Source: Paraburkholderia phytofirmans PsJN (GTDB lineage: Bacteria > Pseudomonadota > Gammaproteobacteria > Burkholderiales > Burkholderiaceae). Taken from it: 64,000 bases of DNA. The notes below the pieces were generated by a model. The model was not told the DNA's origin. It ran no database searches and saw nothing but the letters and a program-made list of their open reading frames with translations. This document shows, piece after piece, positions 29,557 to 38,147 of this stretch (its first letter is position 1; each line of letters begins with the position of its first letter). The position numbers and the translations under genes were made by a program. The DNA is taken from assembly GCF_000020125.1 (NCBI RefSeq), contig NC_010676.1, forward strand, positions 3,534,001 to 3,598,000. Direction: 5' to 3'.

Positions 29557-29855
29557 GCAGAAGTATCAGCGCTTAACATCGCAGCGCGTAGGAGGCCGAT
29601 CACCTGGTTGGATCAGGTGTCCAGGAACGGGTGCACCAAAGCACGCGCAATGGTGCCTTCGTGAGTCGGCCACGCTTTAAAGCCGCATAGCTAGAAAAGT
29701 CTAATCCACGACATGTCGGGCTGCCTGATGAATATCGGAGAAAAGACAGGCGCATTCGGAACCGCGTGACGGGCCGGGCAAGCTGCGATGAAGCCGGCTC
29801 TCGTACATGGCCGTATCTTCACGCGCCAGAGTGACAAGCCCGTGAGCAGGGACAG

Positions 29856-30413
29856 TCAGTAAGACCAGTAGCCAAAGCGTTGCGGGTAACCGTAGACGAC
29901 GGGAGCCGGTGCATACGCGACGGGAGGCGGAGCGTAGACAGGCTCCGTGGTATAGACGGCCGGCTGGGAAATGCTGTTGCCCTTCGAGGCCATACATTGT
30001 GCGTAGGCGGCGTTGTAGCGCGCCTGCAGACTGGCCGAAGTGGCTTGCGCGCCGTTTGCACCCACGGCACTCCCGAGCAGCAGGCCTGCGCCCGCACCGA
30101 TCGCCGCGCCGACGCCGGCGTTGCCTGCCGCGGCGCCGAGCAGCGCGCCAGCGGCCGCTCCGCCCACGGTGCCAATTGCGCTGCTGCCGACGCCTTCGGA
30201 TATTGCGCTGTGCGCCGGTGCAGCGGCATCGTCCGAGCGGAACGCGTAGTCCCGGCATGCGTAGTCTTCCTGCTGGAATACGCTTATCGGTTTGCCGCCT
30301 GGCGGCAATGCAACCACGGACGGGCCGGTCGGCGGCATGACGGCGCAGCCGGTGAGCGCAACGGCGATCAAGCATGCGGGCAAGGCTATGCGTGTGGTTC
30401 TTAAGAGCTTCAT
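29856..30413 (-). CDS. Glycine-zipper lipoprotein
   Basis: Outer-membrane-directed lipoprotein of 185 aa. The start at 30413 gives a classical lipoprotein signal with lipobox LTGC (Cys23). The middle contains Gly/Ala-zipper repeats (GTVGGAAAGALLGAAAGNAGVGAAIGAGAGLLLGSAVGA) able to form membrane-inserting helices. The C-terminus is Tyr/Pro/Ala-rich and ends YPQRFGYWSY. Function is unknown; glycine-zipper lipoproteins are usually envelope-structure or stress proteins. A palindromic motif 58 bp upstream may control it. Confidence 0.8.
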   Translation of the reverse strand: MKLLRTTRIALPACLIAVALTGCAVMPPTGPSVVALPPGGKPISVFQQEDYACRDYAFRSDDAAAPAHSAISEGVGSSAIGTVGGAAAGALLGAAAGNAGVGAAIGAGAGLLLGSAVGANGAQATSASLQARYNAAYAQCMASKGNSISQPAVYTTEPVYAPPPVAYAPAPVVYGYPQRFGYWSY

Positions 30414-30762
30414 GATGTCACGTCCCCTGATTCGATGACGCCATTTTGAACGCGCATAATTAGCCATGAATTAGCGTGACATGCTAACCGCCGTTAAGAC
30501 ACTCGTGCCACCAGCTTGCCGACTGCCAGATTGCCTCCGGGCAACTGGACCGGCTCTCGAGTCCGGGCGTGAGATCGAATCCATTGGTTCCAACGTGTTG
30601 GGAACGCCCAAGGCTGACAAGATGAAAATAAGCGTGACGATGGAGTGAAACGACCGCGGCATAGCCTCGGCGGTGTTGCGTATCATGATTGGCGAAGACC
30701 GGCCCCTGCCAGTATGCTATCGGCCTCAATAATCGGATCCACGCAAGCACCACGGGAGCAAC
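30414..30762. other. Intergenic region between lipoprotein and MazG-like genes
   Basis: These 349 bp hold divergent promoters. A palindrome near the lipoprotein is annotated separately. The remaining 270 bp before the GTG of the MazG-like gene show no credible frame. Confidence 0.4.
30471..30487. promoter_or_regulatory. Palindromic operator-like site TTAGC-N7-GCTAA
   Basis: TTAGCGTGACATGCTAA has the symmetric form TTAGCnTGnCAnGCTAA, and an additional direct TTAGC copy lies 11 bp to the left (30460-30464). It is located 58 bp upstream of the glycine-zipper lipoprotein start. The controlling protein is not identifiable. Confidence 0.4.
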
Positions 30763-31134
30763 GTGAAAAAGACTGAGTTGCGAAACGACCTTCTGGAATT
30801 ACGCGAACTCATTCGCAAGTTTGTCAGCGAGCGCGACTGGGACAAATTCCATACTCCGAAGAATCTGGCAACGGCGCTCAGTGTCGAGGCAAGTGAGCTG
30901 CTCGAGCCTTTTCAATGGCTGGTTTCGGGCGACAAAAGCGAACTCGACGAAGCGAAGGAAACCGCTATCCGGCACGAAATGGCCGATGTTCTGGTGTACC
31001 TCGTTCGCCTCGCCGACAAGATGGATGTCGACCTGTTTCAGGCCGTGCTGGAAAAGATGGCGCTTAATCGGCAAAAATATCCCGCCGACAAAGTCCGCGG
31101 CGACTCACGAAAGTACTCCGAATACAAAGACTAA
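30763..31134 (+). CDS. MazG-like nucleotide pyrophosphohydrolase
   Basis: All-alpha NTP pyrophosphohydrolase of 123 aa, the small RS21-C6/iMazG type that removes pyrophosphate from non-canonical or excess nucleotides such as dCTP. The metal-binding helices are visible in NLATALSVEASELLEPFQWL and EMADVLVYLVRLADKMDVDL, with the family tail KYPADKVRG. The start is GTG at 30763 with GGGAG five bases upstream. It is followed after 50 bp by a DHA2 exporter with no obvious functional link. Confidence 0.88.
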   Translation: MKKTELRNDLLELRELIRKFVSERDWDKFHTPKNLATALSVEASELLEPFQWLVSGDKSELDEAKETAIRHEMADVLVYLVRLADKMDVDLFQAVLEKMALNRQKYPADKVRGDSRKYSEYKD

Positions 31135-31184
31135 CGCAGCGATTCTTTCCCGCAGCCTCGCCCGCATTTCAGGAGTGTCAGCCG

Positions 31185-32621
31185 ATGTCGGCTTCGTCAT
31201 CCGCCAGCGCACACGCCGGCGCGTCCTCGCTGATTACCTCGCTGGTCGCTGCCGCGCTGTTCATGGAAAACCTCGACGGCTCGATTATCGCAACCGCGCT
31301 GCCGCAAATGGCGCATTCGTTTCATGTCACGCCCGTCGAACTGAGCGTCGGCATCACCTCGTATCTGTTGACGCTCGCGGTATTCATCCCGATCAGCGGC
31401 TGGATTGCCGACTGGGCCGGCGTGCGCACGGTGTTCACCGCGGCGCTTGCAATCTTCACCGTCGCATCGGTGCTGTGCGGATTGACCGACAACCTCGTCG
31501 AATTCACCGGCGCGCGGATTTTGCAAGGTATCGGCGGCGCGATGATGGTGCCGGTCGGGCGCCTTGCCGTATTGCGCGCCACGCCCAAAGAAGGCCTGAT
31601 GCGTGCGGTCTCCATCATCACGTGGCCCGGGTTGGTCGCACCCGTTCTCGGACCGCCGCTCGGCGGCTTCATTACGACGTACTCGTCGTGGCGCTGGATC
31701 TTCTATCTGAACGTGCCGCTCGGACTCGCGGGCGTGGTGTTGGCGTGGCGCTTCATCAGCGCGGAACGCGACACGGATCGTCGTCCGTTCGACATGCTGG
31801 GTTTTGTGCTGACGGGCGTCGCGGGCACCTCGGTGATGTACGCGATGGAGGCAATCGGCCGTGTGGACTCCTCGTGGCGTATTGCGCTGGTATTTCTCGC
31901 AATCGGTCTCGCGGCTTGCGCGGGAGCGTGGTTTCATCTGCGACGCTGCACGCACCCGATGGTCGATCTGTCGGCGTTCCGGATCAAGACGTTCATGGTG
32001 GCGATCGGCGGCGGCTCGCTGTTCCGGATTGCGATCGGCTCGGTGCCGTTTCTACTGCCGCTGATGTTTCAGGTCGGCTTCGGCATGAATCCGTTTCAGT
32101 CGGGCTTGCTGACGCTTGGCGTATTCGCCGGCAATCTGTCGACGAAGCTCGTCACGACGCGGATCTTGCGGCGCTTCGGCTTTCGCTCCGTGCTTCTCTA
32201 CAACGGCGCGTTCGCCGCGGTGACGCTGGCGAGCATGAGTCTGCTCACGGCCTCCACGCCATATGGATGGATCCTCTTCGCGCTATTCGTCAGCGGCGTC
32301 GCGCGGTCGTTGCAATTCACGGCGATCAATACGCTCGGTTTCGCGGATGTGCCGAAGCAGCAGATGAGCGGCGCGTCGACCTTATCGAGCACCTTGGGTC
32401 AGATGACAATGGGCATGGGCGTCGCGGCCGGCGCAATCGCATTACGGATCGCCGCATGGTGGCATGGACACGATGGGCAAACATTGGCGCCGGCTGATTT
32501 CACCATCGCGTTTCTGGTCATGGCGGCATTGAGCGTGATCGCGGTAGTCGATGTTATTTCGTTGTCGCCCGACGCCGGCGCGCACGTCAGCGGACATCGG
32601 CCAGCGGGCGAGAAGTCGTGA
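31185..32621 (+). CDS. MFS exporter, DHA2 family
   Basis: Inner-membrane multidrug-type exporter, 478 aa, with 13-14 predicted helices. Markers are FMENLDGSIIATALPQMAHSF (motif D1-like) and SGWIADWAGVRTVFTAAL (motif A, degenerate). The start has AGGAGTG upstream. A His-containing short C-terminal tail ends GHRPAGEKS. Substrate unknown; the neighbouring genes give no direct clue. Confidence 0.85.
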   Translation: MSASSSASAHAGASSLITSLVAAALFMENLDGSIIATALPQMAHSFHVTPVELSVGITSYLLTLAVFIPISGWIADWAGVRTVFTAALAIFTVASVLCGLTDNLVEFTGARILQGIGGAMMVPVGRLAVLRATPKEGLMRAVSIITWPGLVAPVLGPPLGGFITTYSSWRWIFYLNVPLGLAGVVLAWRFISAERDTDRRPFDMLGFVLTGVAGTSVMYAMEAIGRVDSSWRIALVFLAIGLAACAGAWFHLRRCTHPMVDLSAFRIKTFMVAIGGGSLFRIAIGSVPFLLPLMFQVGFGMNPFQSGLLTLGVFAGNLSTKLVTTRILRRFGFRSVLLYNGAFAAVTLASMSLLTASTPYGWILFALFVSGVARSLQFTAINTLGFADVPKQQMSGASTLSSTLGQMTMGMGVAAGAIALRIAAWWHGHDGQTLAPADFTIAFLVMAALSVIAVVDVISLSPDAGAHVSGHRPAGEKS

Positions 32622-32703
32622 TGATGCGGGCGGACCACACACCCAACGTTGTACGTCTTGCCTGGAAATAGAGCCGCGACACGCGAGCATCGCGGCCCGC
32701 GTC

Positions 32704-33474
32704 TCAAATCGACTTCACTTCTCCACCGTCCATCCGCAAGCTCGATCCCGTCATCCAGCGCGCCTCGGGCGACACGACGAACGCCATCAATTCGGCAATC
32801 TCCTCCGGCGTGCCGTAACGCGTGATACCGGCTTCAACGGGAAACTTCGCTGTCGCTTCTTCGACGGACATGTTGTGCAGCGGAGCCCAATGCACCAGGT
32901 ACGAGCGTCGCCGGCCGGTCATCACAGGCCCCGGCAGCACGCTGTTGACCTGCACGCCATCGGCAATGCCGCGATCCGAGAACGCTTTCGCGAGCGCCAC
33001 GATCGCCGCGTTGATCGTGCCTACCGCGGCATAGGGCGCCTTGGGAAACAGCGCGGAATTCCCCGACATCAGCACGACCGATCCTGAGCTCTCCTTCAGT
33101 GCCGGCCACGCCGCGATCGTCAGTCGACGCGCGCCGTGCAGCTTGAGCGCGAGACCGTGGTCCCATTGCTCATCGGTCATCTCCAGTACATCGATTTGCG
33201 GCACCGCGCCGGCAATGTTGAGCAAGGCGTCGATCCGCCCGAACGTCGCCAGCGTTCGCTCGACGACTTGTTGCGCGGCGTCAGGTCGGGCGAGATCGGC
33301 GTCGATAACGAGCGTCTCCGCGCCGGCCTTCTTCACCTCAACGGCGGTCTCTTCAAGGTTCGCGCGGTTGCGGGCCACAAGCACGATCGAATCAAAATCC
33401 CGCGCCAGTCTGACGGCCGTCGAACGGCCGATACCCTGGCTTGCGCCCGTCACGATGGCGACTTTGCTGGGCAT
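32704..33474 (-). CDS. SDR-family oxidoreductase with atypical active site
   Basis: Rossmann-fold protein of 256 aa starting at 33474 (MPSKVAIVTGASQGIG) with AGGAGA upstream. The cofactor motif TGASQGIG is intact and a Ser is present in VVLMSGNSALF. The position of the catalytic YxxxK reads YAAVG (PYAAVGTINAA), so the Lys is missing. That makes ordinary dehydrogenase chemistry uncertain. It is the last gene of a three-gene minus-strand unit with two alpha/beta hydrolases, 55 bp after the preceding gene, under the divergent CGNR regulator. Confidence 0.83.
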   Translation of the reverse strand: MPSKVAIVTGASQGIGRSTAVRLARDFDSIVLVARNRANLEETAVEVKKAGAETLVIDADLARPDAAQQVVERTLATFGRIDALLNIAGAVPQIDVLEMTDEQWDHGLALKLHGARRLTIAAWPALKESSGSVVLMSGNSALFPKAPYAAVGTINAAIVALAKAFSDRGIADGVQVNSVLPGPVMTGRRRSYLVHWAPLHNMSVEEATAKFPVEAGITRYGTPEEIAELMAFVVSPEARWMTGSSLRMDGGEVKSI

Positions 33475-33529
33475 GTTGCTTCTCCTGATTGAATGATTGA
33501 ATGAAGGGCGTTCCCTCGCTTGAGATAGG

Positions 33530-34384
33530 TCAGTGGTCGAGGAAGTCCGAAATGGCCGCGGCGATTTCCGTGGCGTGCGTCTCCAGCGCGAAGTGGCCGG
33601 TATCGAAGAAACGCACCACGGCGCCGGGAACGTCGCGCCTGAATGCTTCGGCGCCCGCGGGCAGAAAGAAGGGATCGTTTTTTCCCCACACGGCAAGCAG
33701 CGGCGGCTGATGCGTGCGGAAGTATTGCTGGAATGCCGGGTACAGCGCGACGTTGCTTTGATAGTCGCGGAACAGATCGAGTTGTACCTCATGCGCACCC
33801 GGCCGGCTTAGATAGAAGTCGTCGAGCGAGTAACCGTCAGGCGAGACGGACGCCGTATCGGATACACCGTGCGTGTACTGCCAGACGGTCGTCTCGTGCG
33901 TCAGCAGAGCGCGAAGCGCATCACGATTCGACGGCGAAGCGTCTTGCCAATAGGCACGGATAGGATTCCAGCCTTCGCTCAATCCTTCTTCGTAGGCGTT
34001 GCCGTTCTGCGAAATGATCGCGGTGATCCGCTCGGGATGTCGGATCGCGAGACGGAAACCGGTCGGCGCGCCGTAGTCGAATACGTAGACCGCAAAACGG
34101 TCGAAACCGATCGCCTCGGTGAAACGCTCGATAACGTTGGCGATATTGTCGAACGTGTACGCAAAATCGTCACGGTTTGGCATGTCTGACTGGCCGAAGC
34201 CGGGCAGATCCGGCGCGACGATATGAAAACGGTCGGCGAGCTTCGGAATCAGGTCGCGAAACATATGGCTCGAACTCGGAAAGCCGTGCAGGAGCAGCAG
34301 CTTTGGCGCGCCCTTGCGCCCGGCTTCGCGATAGAACACCTTGAAGCCGTCGACGTCGGCGTGACGATAAGCGATTGAAGTCAT
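33530..34384 (-). CDS. Alpha/beta hydrolase, haloalkane dehalogenase/epoxide hydrolase-like
   Basis: Protein of 284 aa. The oxyanion motif LHGFPSSSHMF, the strand LPGFGQSD, and the nucleophile elbow VFDYGAP with Asp place it in the Asp-nucleophile branch (epoxide hydrolases, dehalogenases). The catalytic His is likely in FFDTGHFALETHATEIA near the C-terminus. The start has AGGAGA at good spacing. It is the middle gene of the unit facing the CGNR regulator. Substrate unknown. Confidence 0.85.
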   Translation of the reverse strand: MTSIAYRHADVDGFKVFYREAGRKGAPKLLLLHGFPSSSHMFRDLIPKLADRFHIVAPDLPGFGQSDMPNRDDFAYTFDNIANVIERFTEAIGFDRFAVYVFDYGAPTGFRLAIRHPERITAIISQNGNAYEEGLSEGWNPIRAYWQDASPSNRDALRALLTHETTVWQYTHGVSDTASVSPDGYSLDDFYLSRPGAHEVQLDLFRDYQSNVALYPAFQQYFRTHQPPLLAVWGKNDPFFLPAGAEAFRRDVPGAVVRFFDTGHFALETHATEIAAAISDFLDH

Positions 34385-34476
34385 GATTTTTCTCCTGAAG
34401 GGAGCAGAGTTGAACGGGTGACGACGCGCGACGTGTGATGTTGGTATCGCAACTCGCGCGGAACTCGCGGATAACC

Positions 34477-35172
34477 TTAACGAGCGGAGACTGCCTGGAC
34501 CGCTTCGGCAACGACATGCGTGACGGCGTCCGGCGCGGTCACGATCGGCGTGTGGTCGGCCTGATACGACCGCACATGCGCATTCATGCGAACTGCCATG
34601 AAATGCTGCGTTTCAGGGTTGATCATCAGGTCCTGTTCGGCGATCAGGAACCAGCTTGGACGGTCTTTCCACAGCGGGCGCCCGACTGCTTCGCCGATAC
34701 ACGACACGGAAATCGGACGCTGCACCGCGGCGAGCACCGCCAACGCTTGTGGAGTTGCATGTTGCGCGAACGCTTGGGCGAATGCCTCTTGCGGCAGCCA
34801 TATCAATCCGTGTCGATCCGGCGCGAGTGTCGGCGCCAGCGGATTCATTTCGCCGCGGTAAAACACGTCGCCGACCGTCTCGCCTTCATCGGGTGCCAGC
34901 GCGGCGACGTAGACCAATGCCCTAATTTTTTCGGACCGGCTCGAAGCGATCACAGCGCCGGCATACGCATGACCGGCGAGCACCACCGGGCCTTCGATCC
35001 GCTCAAGCGTCCGGTCGAGCGCGGCCACGTCTTCACTCAGCGACGTAAGCGGCAGCGGAACCGCAACGGCATCGATCCCCTGTTTCTTCAGACCGTCGAT
35101 CACCTTGCTCCAGCTCGATCCGTCCGCCCATGCGCCGTGCACTAGCACCGCGCTCACATTGCCAGAAGACAT
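34477..35172 (-). CDS. Alpha/beta hydrolase-fold protein without the Ser nucleophile
   Basis: Protein of 231 aa from the family of small esterase-like hydrolases (VLVHGAWADGSSWSKVIDGLKKQGIDAVAVPLP). The nucleophile elbow expected as GHSYGG reads GHAYAG, with Ala at the catalytic Ser position, whereas a His remains in SYQADHTPIVTAPDAV. It may therefore bind ligand or act by a Ser-independent mechanism. It is the first gene of the three-gene unit; its start has AAAGGAG at proper spacing and faces a promoter region full of GTAAC half-sites. Confidence 0.83.
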   Translation of the reverse strand: MSSGNVSAVLVHGAWADGSSWSKVIDGLKKQGIDAVAVPLPLTSLSEDVAALDRTLERIEGPVVLAGHAYAGAVIASSRSEKIRALVYVAALAPDEGETVGDVFYRGEMNPLAPTLAPDRHGLIWLPQEAFAQAFAQHATPQALAVLAAVQRPISVSCIGEAVGRPLWKDRPSWFLIAEQDLMINPETQHFMAVRMNAHVRSYQADHTPIVTAPDAVTHVVAEAVQAVSAR

Positions 35173-35235
35173 GTCCCGCTCCTTTAAAGATAGCGAATGC
35201 TGCTTGCGAAATGCAGCCGGATTCGCTTTTTCTTT

Positions 35236-35311
35236 GTAACCTATTTGAAGTTGTTTTAAAGGTTACTTATTCAGGGTGTAACTTGTCAAGTGGATTTTTA
35301 GCGGTTACGAT
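35236..35311. promoter_or_regulatory. Divergent promoter with duplicated 31-bp operator module
   Basis: GTAACC (35236-35241) and GGTTAC (35261-35266) form one inverted pair; GTAACT (35278-35283) and GGTTAC (35303-35308) form a second with identical 31-bp length. The two modules are offset by 42 bp, about four helical turns, and share TTTTAnnGGTTAC on the right arm. A plus-strand promoter TTGTCA-17-TACGAT (35283-35311) leads to the CGNR gene. A minus-strand -35 TTGACA (35289-35284) faces the hydrolase unit, with a weak -10 falling on the first GGTTAC. Confidence 0.6.
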
Positions 35312-35345
35312 ACTGTCATCGTCATTGCAGATTGATTACAAGAAA

Positions 35346-35978
35346 ATGGACTACCGCCAAATTCCCGCGATATTCATAGCCGACGCGCCGGGCCTCGATT
35401 TTCTGAACTCGATCGCGACGCCGGTGGACGAACAGGTCGACTGGATCAGCGATGGAGGCGGATTGCTGGACTGGCTTGAGCAAGCTGAAATGGTCCCGCG
35501 TGCAGCGCTTGCGGCACTGCGGTCGCAGTCCACGCCGGCCGAACTCGACGCCGTTGCGGCGCAGGCTCGCGCGCTGCGCGAGTGGTTCAGGGTGTTTGCG
35601 CGGAAGAGAAAGGGGCGGCCGTTGACCGCGAGAGATTTGCGTGAACTCGCGCCGCTGAATCAACTGCTCGAGCGCGACGACCGATATGGAGAAATCGTCG
35701 CCGCTGCGACGGGCGAAGTGCCGCCCTTTGAATTCCGGGCGAACCGGCGCTGGAAGTCGCCGGAGTCATTGCTGATGCCGATCGCCGAAGCGCTGGCGAA
35801 CCTCGTGTGCGACGAGGACTTCACGCACGTGAAGGCCTGCGAGGGGCCGCGCTGTACGTTGATGTTCGCGGATCACACGCGGGGTCACGCGCGCCGCTGG
35901 TGCAGCATGGCAATTTGCGGGAATCGCGCGAAGGTGGCCGCTCACCGGAAGCGGGTCAAGGAACAGCAAGGCGAGTGA
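35346..35978 (+). CDS. CGNR zinc-finger (ABATE domain) transcriptional regulator
   Basis: Regulator of 210 aa starting at 35346 (MDYRQIPAIFIADAPGLDFLNS). An N-terminal ABATE domain presumably senses a ligand. The C-terminal zinc finger is CEGPRCTLMFADHTRGHARRWCSMAICGNRAKVAAHRKR, with the Cys pairs and the naming CGNR motif followed by the basic DNA-contacting stretch. It is divergent from the hydrolase-hydrolase-SDR unit, and the 173-bp gap between them has paired operator modules, so autoregulation and control of that unit are likely. The upstream in-frame extension to 35130 crosses the promoter and is rejected. Confidence 0.88.
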   Translation: MDYRQIPAIFIADAPGLDFLNSIATPVDEQVDWISDGGGLLDWLEQAEMVPRAALAALRSQSTPAELDAVAAQARALREWFRVFARKRKGRPLTARDLRELAPLNQLLERDDRYGEIVAAATGEVPPFEFRANRRWKSPESLLMPIAEALANLVCDEDFTHVKACEGPRCTLMFADHTRGHARRWCSMAICGNRAKVAAHRKRVKEQQGE

Positions 35979-36164
35979 GTAACGCGGTTCGCGATTCGGC
36001 GTTGTATTTGTCGAAACCTGGCGGACGAACAAATCATCACTACGCCGCGGCTACTTGGCGAAAGTGAGAAGCGGCAATCATGGGCGCATGCCGTTCGAGC
36101 GAATCCGCGAACGCTTCCGGCGCGCAGCTATAATCGCGCTCGAACATGGCCAGGGAAATTACTC

Positions 36165-36620
36165 GTGAAAAAGACCGCCGTATTTGCGCTCGTTGCGCTC
36201 GTATTGACCGCTTGCTCGTCTGCCGAAAAGCAGGAGCAGCAAGAGCAGAAGTTCCTCCACAACGAAACCAATCTTGCCGCCGCTCAACGCAATGCGGCGG
36301 TCGACTGCCAACCGGCGAACTGCGACGCCGCCTGGGCGCTGACGAAACGCTATATCGAGCAGCATTCCGATACGGCCGTGACGCGCGCGGACGCGGTGGC
36401 AATCGACACCGACGTGCCGAGTGGTTCAGGCAAGGTGGCGTTTTCGGCGACTCGCGCGGCAAAGGGTTCGGGCGCGACCTTGACGCTCTTTGCGCAGTGC
36501 CGCGGTATGTATGGGCCGGACAATGCAAAGGGTTCGGACTACGATGAGTGCGCCGAGAAGATCCTCAAGACCCAGAACGGCTATGTGGCGTTTCTCAGGT
36601 CACACGCGTCGGGTCAGTAA
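36165..36620 (+). CDS. Small lipoprotein of unknown function
   Basis: Lipoprotein of 151 aa beginning with GTG at 36165: MKKTAVFALVALVLTAC with lipobox Cys17, then a Gln/Glu-rich linker and a domain with paired cysteines (VDCQPANCDAAW, AQCRGMYGP, YDECAEK). A good TATAAT -10 lies at 36129-36134. I do not recognise the family. It converges with arsC, whose stop is 22 bp away. Confidence 0.75.
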   Translation: MKKTAVFALVALVLTACSSAEKQEQQEQKFLHNETNLAAAQRNAAVDCQPANCDAAWALTKRYIEQHSDTAVTRADAVAIDTDVPSGSGKVAFSATRAAKGSGATLTLFAQCRGMYGPDNAKGSDYDECAEKILKTQNGYVAFLRSHASGQ

Positions 36621-36642
36621 CGGCGGGACTGTCACTCCAGCA

Positions 36643-37065
36643 TCAACGTACCCTGCGCCCCGCACTATCGATCACCTGTTCGCCGTCCTCTTTTGCAAAC
36701 GCGCGTTGTTGCCCGGCGGGCAGGATGTCGAGCACGATTTCGGAAGGTCTGCATAAGCGCACACCGAGCGGCGTGACGACAATCGGACGATTGACGAGGA
36801 TTGGATGGGTAAGCATCGCGTCGAGCAATTGCTCATCGCTGAGCGAGAGATCGGCGAGACCGAGTTCGTCATAGGGCGTGCCTTTTTCGCGTAGCACGTC
36901 TCGCACGGTAAGGCCCGCGCGTTCGATCAGGTTCTTCAGCGTGTCCCGATCCGGCGGGCTCTTCAGATACTCGATGATCTCCGGCTCGATGCCGGCATTG
37001 CGAATCATCGCCAACGTGTTGCGCGAAGTGCCGCAATCCGGATTGTGATAGATCGTGACGCTCAT
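36643..37065 (-). CDS. arsC: Arsenate reductase, glutaredoxin-dependent type
   Basis: Cytosolic reductase of 140 aa converting arsenate to arsenite. The active-site Cys11 is in IYHNPDCGTSRNTLAMI, followed by the family segments LKSPPDRDTLKNLIERAGL, EKGTPYDELGL and NRPIVVTPLGVRLCRPSE. The start at 37065 overlaps the acr3 stop by four bases. It is the last gene of arsR-acr3-arsC; the arsenite it forms is exported by Acr3. The longer frame reaching 38196 is an artefact that runs antisense-free through acr3 in another phase. Confidence 0.93.
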   Translation of the reverse strand: MSVTIYHNPDCGTSRNTLAMIRNAGIEPEIIEYLKSPPDRDTLKNLIERAGLTVRDVLREKGTPYDELGLADLSLSDEQLLDAMLTHPILVNRPIVVTPLGVRLCRPSEIVLDILPAGQQRAFAKEDGEQVIDSAGRRVR

Positions 37066-38147
37066 ACACGTTGTCCTTTCACGCTGTGTTTCGTCTCGTA
37101 CCAGTGCTGCGAACGATTGACGACGCCGACCACCAGCAGCATCACCGGCACTTCGATCAGCACGCCGACAACGGTGGCCAGCGCGGCGCCGGAGTGGAAT
37201 CCGAACAGACTGATCGCCGTGGCGACCGCCAGTTCGAAGAAATTGCTCGCGCCGATCAGACTCGACGGACCCGCCACACAATGCGCAACGCCGAGCCGGC
37301 GATTCAACAGATACGCAAGTCCCGAGTTGAAAAACACCTGAATCAGAATCGGCACCGCGAGCATGGCGATGACCAGCGGTTCGTCGACAATGGCTTGTCC
37401 CTGAAAGGCAAACAGCAACACCAGCGTGGCGAGCAGCGCGCCGATCGAGTAGGGGCCGAGATGGGCGACGACCTGCTGGAAATAGGCGTCGCCCCTGGTC
37501 AGAAGACGCCGCCGCAGTAACTGGGCGAGGATGACCGGAACGACGATGTAGAGACCGACTGATGTGATCAGCGTGTCCCATGGCACCGTGATGGCTGATA
37601 GACCCAGCAAAAGCGCGACCAGCGGCGCGAAGGCCACGATCATGATGGAGTCGTTCAACGCCACTTGTGAGAGCGTGAAATACGGGTCGCCTTTGCAGAG
37701 CTGCGACCAGACGAACACCATGGCCGTGCAGGGTGCCGCGGCCAGCAGAATGAGGCCTGCGATATAGCTGTCGAGTTGAGCGGCGGGAAGCCACGGCGCA
37801 AAGACATGCCGGATAAAAATCCAGCCGAGCAGCGCCATCGAAAACGGCTTGACGAGCCAGTTCACGAACAAGGTGACGCCAATGCCGCGCCACTGGCTTT
37901 TCACCTGCGTCATGGCGGTGAAATCGATCTTGATCAGCATCGGAATGATCATCACCCAGATCAGCATGCCGACCGGAAGATTGACCTGCGCCACTTCCAT
38001 ACGGCCGATCGCCTGGAACGGCAGAGGCAGCCACTGTCCAAGTGCGACGCCGCACACGATGCACAGCGCGACCCACACGGTCAGGTAACGCTCGAAGAAC
38101 CCAATCGCGGACGGCGCGCCGCGAATCGTCTTGACAGTACTGGTCAT
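37062..38147 (-). CDS. acr3: Arsenite efflux transporter Acr3
   Basis: Inner-membrane arsenite permease of the BART/ACR3 family, 361 aa, ten transmembrane helices. The conserved TM4 Cys is in LAAAPCTAMVFVWS, and the opening ERYLTVWVALCIVCGVALG is typical of ACR3. The start at 38147 (MTSTVKTIRG) overlaps the arsR stop by four bases and its own stop overlaps the arsC start, so the operon is fully coupled. Confidence 0.93.
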   Translation of the reverse strand: MTSTVKTIRGAPSAIGFFERYLTVWVALCIVCGVALGQWLPLPFQAIGRMEVAQVNLPVGMLIWVMIIPMLIKIDFTAMTQVKSQWRGIGVTLFVNWLVKPFSMALLGWIFIRHVFAPWLPAAQLDSYIAGLILLAAAPCTAMVFVWSQLCKGDPYFTLSQVALNDSIMIVAFAPLVALLLGLSAITVPWDTLITSVGLYIVVPVILAQLLRRRLLTRGDAYFQQVVAHLGPYSIGALLATLVLLFAFQGQAIVDEPLVIAMLAVPILIQVFFNSGLAYLLNRRLGVAHCVAGPSSLIGASNFFELAVATAISLFGFHSGAALATVVGVLIEVPVMLLVVGVVNRSQHWYETKHSVKGQRV

